Assembly: GCA_005406025.1 (NCBI GenBank) | Contig: BGZK01000284.1 | Coordinates: forward strand, 310,001 to 374,000 | Direction: 5' to 3' | DNA: 64,000 bases | From: Eumeta japonica | Lineage: Eukaryota; Arthropoda; Insecta; Lepidoptera; Psychidae | Part shown: positions 61,201-64,000 of the stretch, piece by piece | How the letters are laid out: every line of letters starts with the position of its first letter | How positions within the stretch are numbered: the stretch's first letter is position 1 | Notes under the pieces: generated by a model | Told to the model about the DNA's origin: nothing | The model's input: only the letters and a program-made list of their open reading frames with translations | Database searches by the model: none | Translations under genes and position numbers: made by a program

Positions 61201-63711
61201 ATACATGTATGCTGGAAAGGCGTATATGTCTCGCATCAGTACGTAAAAACGTGGAAATCGACAATGTTACTGCCGGTTACTGTTGGTAGGAATGGCAGAC
61301 GACGACGTGGCAATTCAATCGTGTTTTATTACAGTTAATTAACCAGTAACTCAGTTTTCCAATTCTACCTAGAATATAAATTGGCAATCTGGGATGACGT
61401 CCTTCATGCATGTCCTCCAATCAAAACCGGCGAAAAAGGACCTGGATCATCAAACTATTCATTCATTTTTTTTTACGGCTCGACGGTTTCAAGCATATGT
61501 CATAAAACTGCATTGAAGTCGCCTCAGTTGCATGAAATGAACAAGTATTATTCAGATTCTATAATTTCAATTTCAAATGATGAATTTCATATTTGAAAAG
61601 ATAATACGCAGGCGCTTACAAGCATTAATATGTCTTTCTCTTGCATTCCATCTCATCTCTCATTCTATCTTATATTCTTGCAGGCTAAAATATGTAGATG
61701 TATATGTTTGTCTTTTTTAGTTTCACTTTTTGGTATAATAGAATATTAAGTCACAACAGGAGTAAACAAATTTTGATTTCAAAAATAAAAAAACTTAAAA
61801 TAGACATCATGTAATATTTTTATTCCGATATAAACGGGAAACATTTCTCTTTATTGCGTTGTTTAATGGTCTGTATTAAACGTACAGTACTAGTATTGCA
61901 GTATTCAGAATTCTGGGATTTCAGGAAATTATTGCATTCATAGCTTAACAAGTCAACGGGTACCGAGAAGACACAATGAAAAAATCATGAGTGAGTGCGA
62001 TATTTATGCGCGGTTTAAATAAAACGTTAATATTTTGCGTTGCAGAAGGTAATGCGGCTAAATTGAATGTCACGTTAGAATTAATTGGTATAGACTCGAG
62101 CTTATGATCATGATCCAAAGGGAGATCATGTGATTTAAACAATTAACAAATTCATTAATGGATCCACGCGAGCGCAGCTGTGGGCCCAACTTACCACTGA
62201 AGACGGTCTGACACCGTTATGAGCTAATTTTTGTTACGGGCAGAGCGTTGACTTACTCCCCATTAAAAATCACAAAACAACCCTAAAAAAGTTTTAGTTG
62301 AATTATAACCTATAGAAGTATTCTCCGAAACCCTTACTGTTAATGTAAAAACGAATAATCGTCGGTTATTGCGTACACAGAAACAAAGAGATAAAAATCG
62401 AGGGTGGAATAGGGATCAAGACCGGAATCAAGTTCAAAGTTGCGATGGAACTTTATAGAAAATATAGAAAATTATAGCTGCAAGGGCAAAATCAATTCAA
62501 TGACATAATAGTCGGTGGTTACCAAATTCCTTGTATTTCGAGGACTGTTGCTCATATATTGTAATAATGTCGAAACGAAGTTTTGTTTACTCGATGTTTT
62601 CCATTTTCATATAAAAATATTCACAAAAATATAAGAGAATTCATATAAGAAAACACATACCTCTAAAAGTTTGCTACAAGTCTGTAAACAAATTTATGAT
62701 ACGGTGTAACATACCAATATAATTTTATGTATTTTTTTCAAATACATATTTGATCGGGAAAGAAAATATATGTAAGTTTATTTTTATTATGTCATATATT
62801 TGTTTATTTTTCCTGTATCATATCATTTTGCATTTTCTATTCGAATGTGGCACGCGCTGCGGGCGTCGAAACCATTTATAAAATATAATTACACGCCGTT
62901 AGCGACCAAACATCTAATATTAACGATGATGCTGGATATAGGTACACGTGAGAAAGAGTCGGTCAGCAAATTTTTAATCGACCGTTTTAAATTTATATTT
63001 ATTTTTAAAATCCAGAACTGGCGTTATCTTTTTTAGTCACGTGAGGCATATATCCTAAGACCTTTTTCATTTCCAATTAGGTAACCTTAAACCTAAGCTT
63101 AAGCCGCCCACACCGGACCAGTGCGGGTTGGAAGCTGTTAACAACTGTTGTAACCGATACGGCAACCGGATGAAATCGAACAGATTAAAGTACTTTATAG
63201 TACACAGTGAGTGCCTTAATTTGACTTTAGTTAAAAGTTCGTTGGTCGATTTCGATTCCGAGATAAAATTTAATTTCGGTTGCTACTAGTTGGAAGGCGA
63301 CACTTTAAGCCGCTGTACCACCGCCACTCTTCTGGTACGGGAGCGGCATCCGAACTTGGCATTTTTTAAGATTACTTGCTAGGGTTTAGGGTTACAAAAG
63401 GGTTTTTCTTGACTACGATATTCAAACATATTTTTCCTCCTCCAGTGTGCCACCAAAAATTTTGTTTGCCTTGTAATATAAGACTGATGTGTGAGTTTTG
63501 TACCGCTTTCCTTAAGAAGCGCATTAATAAAAAATGATGGTAATTTGTCTGAATGTAAAATTTATAATCTCAATATATAAAAAGGAAAAACCTTTCCAAA
63601 GTTGATATACTATGACAACGTTTGATCAAACACCCGTACATTGGTACATACATGTATGTTTCCATGAAGAAGGTTTTTATGCATTCTATAGTAGCATTTG
63701 TCCCCGGCTTA
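58266..63711. other. mostly non-coding stretch
   Basis: No gene that I can support. Contains a hairpin at 59418-59442, an AAATAAATAA-type run at about 60760-60790, and a purine-rich hexamer run at 62403-62438. Unrecognised short ORFs only. Confidence 0.4.
59418..59442. repeat. 10-bp-stem hairpin
   Basis: AGAAGAGCTT and AAGCTCTTCT flank ATCAC. Perfect stem with a 5-base loop. No T run follows and no gene is adjacent, so it is not read as a terminator. Confidence 0.55.
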
Positions 63712-63875
63712 CGGGACCGAGAAGCGGGAAAATCGGGACCGGGGCCGAAATTAGAAACGGGACCGGGGGTCGAAATCGAGTATGGAACCAGAATTAGAAT
63801 CAAGATCGTGACCGAGACCTAAGTCAGGAACAATAGTGAGGCATAAGTTGAAAGCAGAAACGAGATTGGGATTGG
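63712..63875 (+). repeat. purine-rich degenerate hexamer array
   Basis: About 160 bases made largely of six-base steps of the form G-R-R-A-Y-Y or similar (GGGACC, GAAATC, GAGATT, GGGATT). This gives a strongly purine-biased plus strand. The array also yields spurious ORFs on both strands. Shorter arrays of the same kind occur at 36891-36928, 49497-49530, 53958-53998 and 62403-62438. Confidence 0.6.
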
Positions 63876-64000
63876 TAACAAGATCCATTAAATACAAAAT
63901 ATGACACATTCTGTGTGCATGCAGACGAAACAGTGATCTGAAAGCTAGTATAATAATATAAATTTGGATACATAAAATACTTTAATTGCCAAAATTTGGT

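Overview
The window reads as nuclear DNA of a moth or butterfly (Lepidoptera). It is AT-rich and almost gene-empty. It carries the C-terminal ends of non-LTR elements and short non-coding repeats of kinds I recognise from lepidopteran genomes. Its one clear host gene is an insect-type biogenic amine receptor. The species assignment is inference; there is no rRNA, mitochondrial or other marker sequence. I see no CRISPR array, no functional tRNA and no operon-like organisation.

The anchor gene lies on the minus strand at 46344-46880. It is the first coding exon (179 residues) of an alpha2-adrenergic-like octopamine receptor, ending in a clean splice donor straight after the DRY region. Transmembrane segments 4-7 are not recognisable elsewhere in the window. 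The next exon is therefore probably beyond the left edge, and positions 1-46343 are best read as intron 1, possibly with small unrelated or undetected exons. A GC-rich block at 47425-47720 has a good acceptor, a plausible donor and several short upstream ORFs, and may be a 5' leader exon of the same gene.

Most of the rest is a transposon graveyard. From left to right: an LTR-retroelement remnant (LTR-like block, gag and protease relics, about 1560-2965, plus); a tRNA-derived SINE head (4737-4810, minus); a frameshifted hAT transposase (5549-6597, minus); a LINE C-terminal stub (11424-11585, minus); a 5'-truncated R1/Jockey-type LINE with RNase H (13818-14925, minus); a 2.1 kb DNA transposon with 455-bp terminal inverted repeats and an internally deleted gene (19569-21682); two inverted copies of a repeat with AGGGTTCCG ends (28191-28926 and 32361-33134); a broken mariner (35084-35680, minus); two 3' ends of one LINE family (42640-42870 and 44026-44290, plus); a MITE with TA-flanked inverted ends (44372-44782); a non-autonomous Helitron (49606-49805); two inverted copies of a 351-352 bp MITE with a strongly conserved GC-rich core (48003-48354 and 56911-57261); and a lepidopteran dispersed repeat (57998-58265).

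The most noteworthy items are the long-TIR transposon and its unfamiliar two-exon gene, the MITE pair with the conserved core, the uORF-rich candidate leader, a short unrecognised exon-like ORF at 18992-19134, and dispersed purine-rich hexamer arrays. No wholly new functional system is demonstrated. All homology calls were made by eye without a database search.
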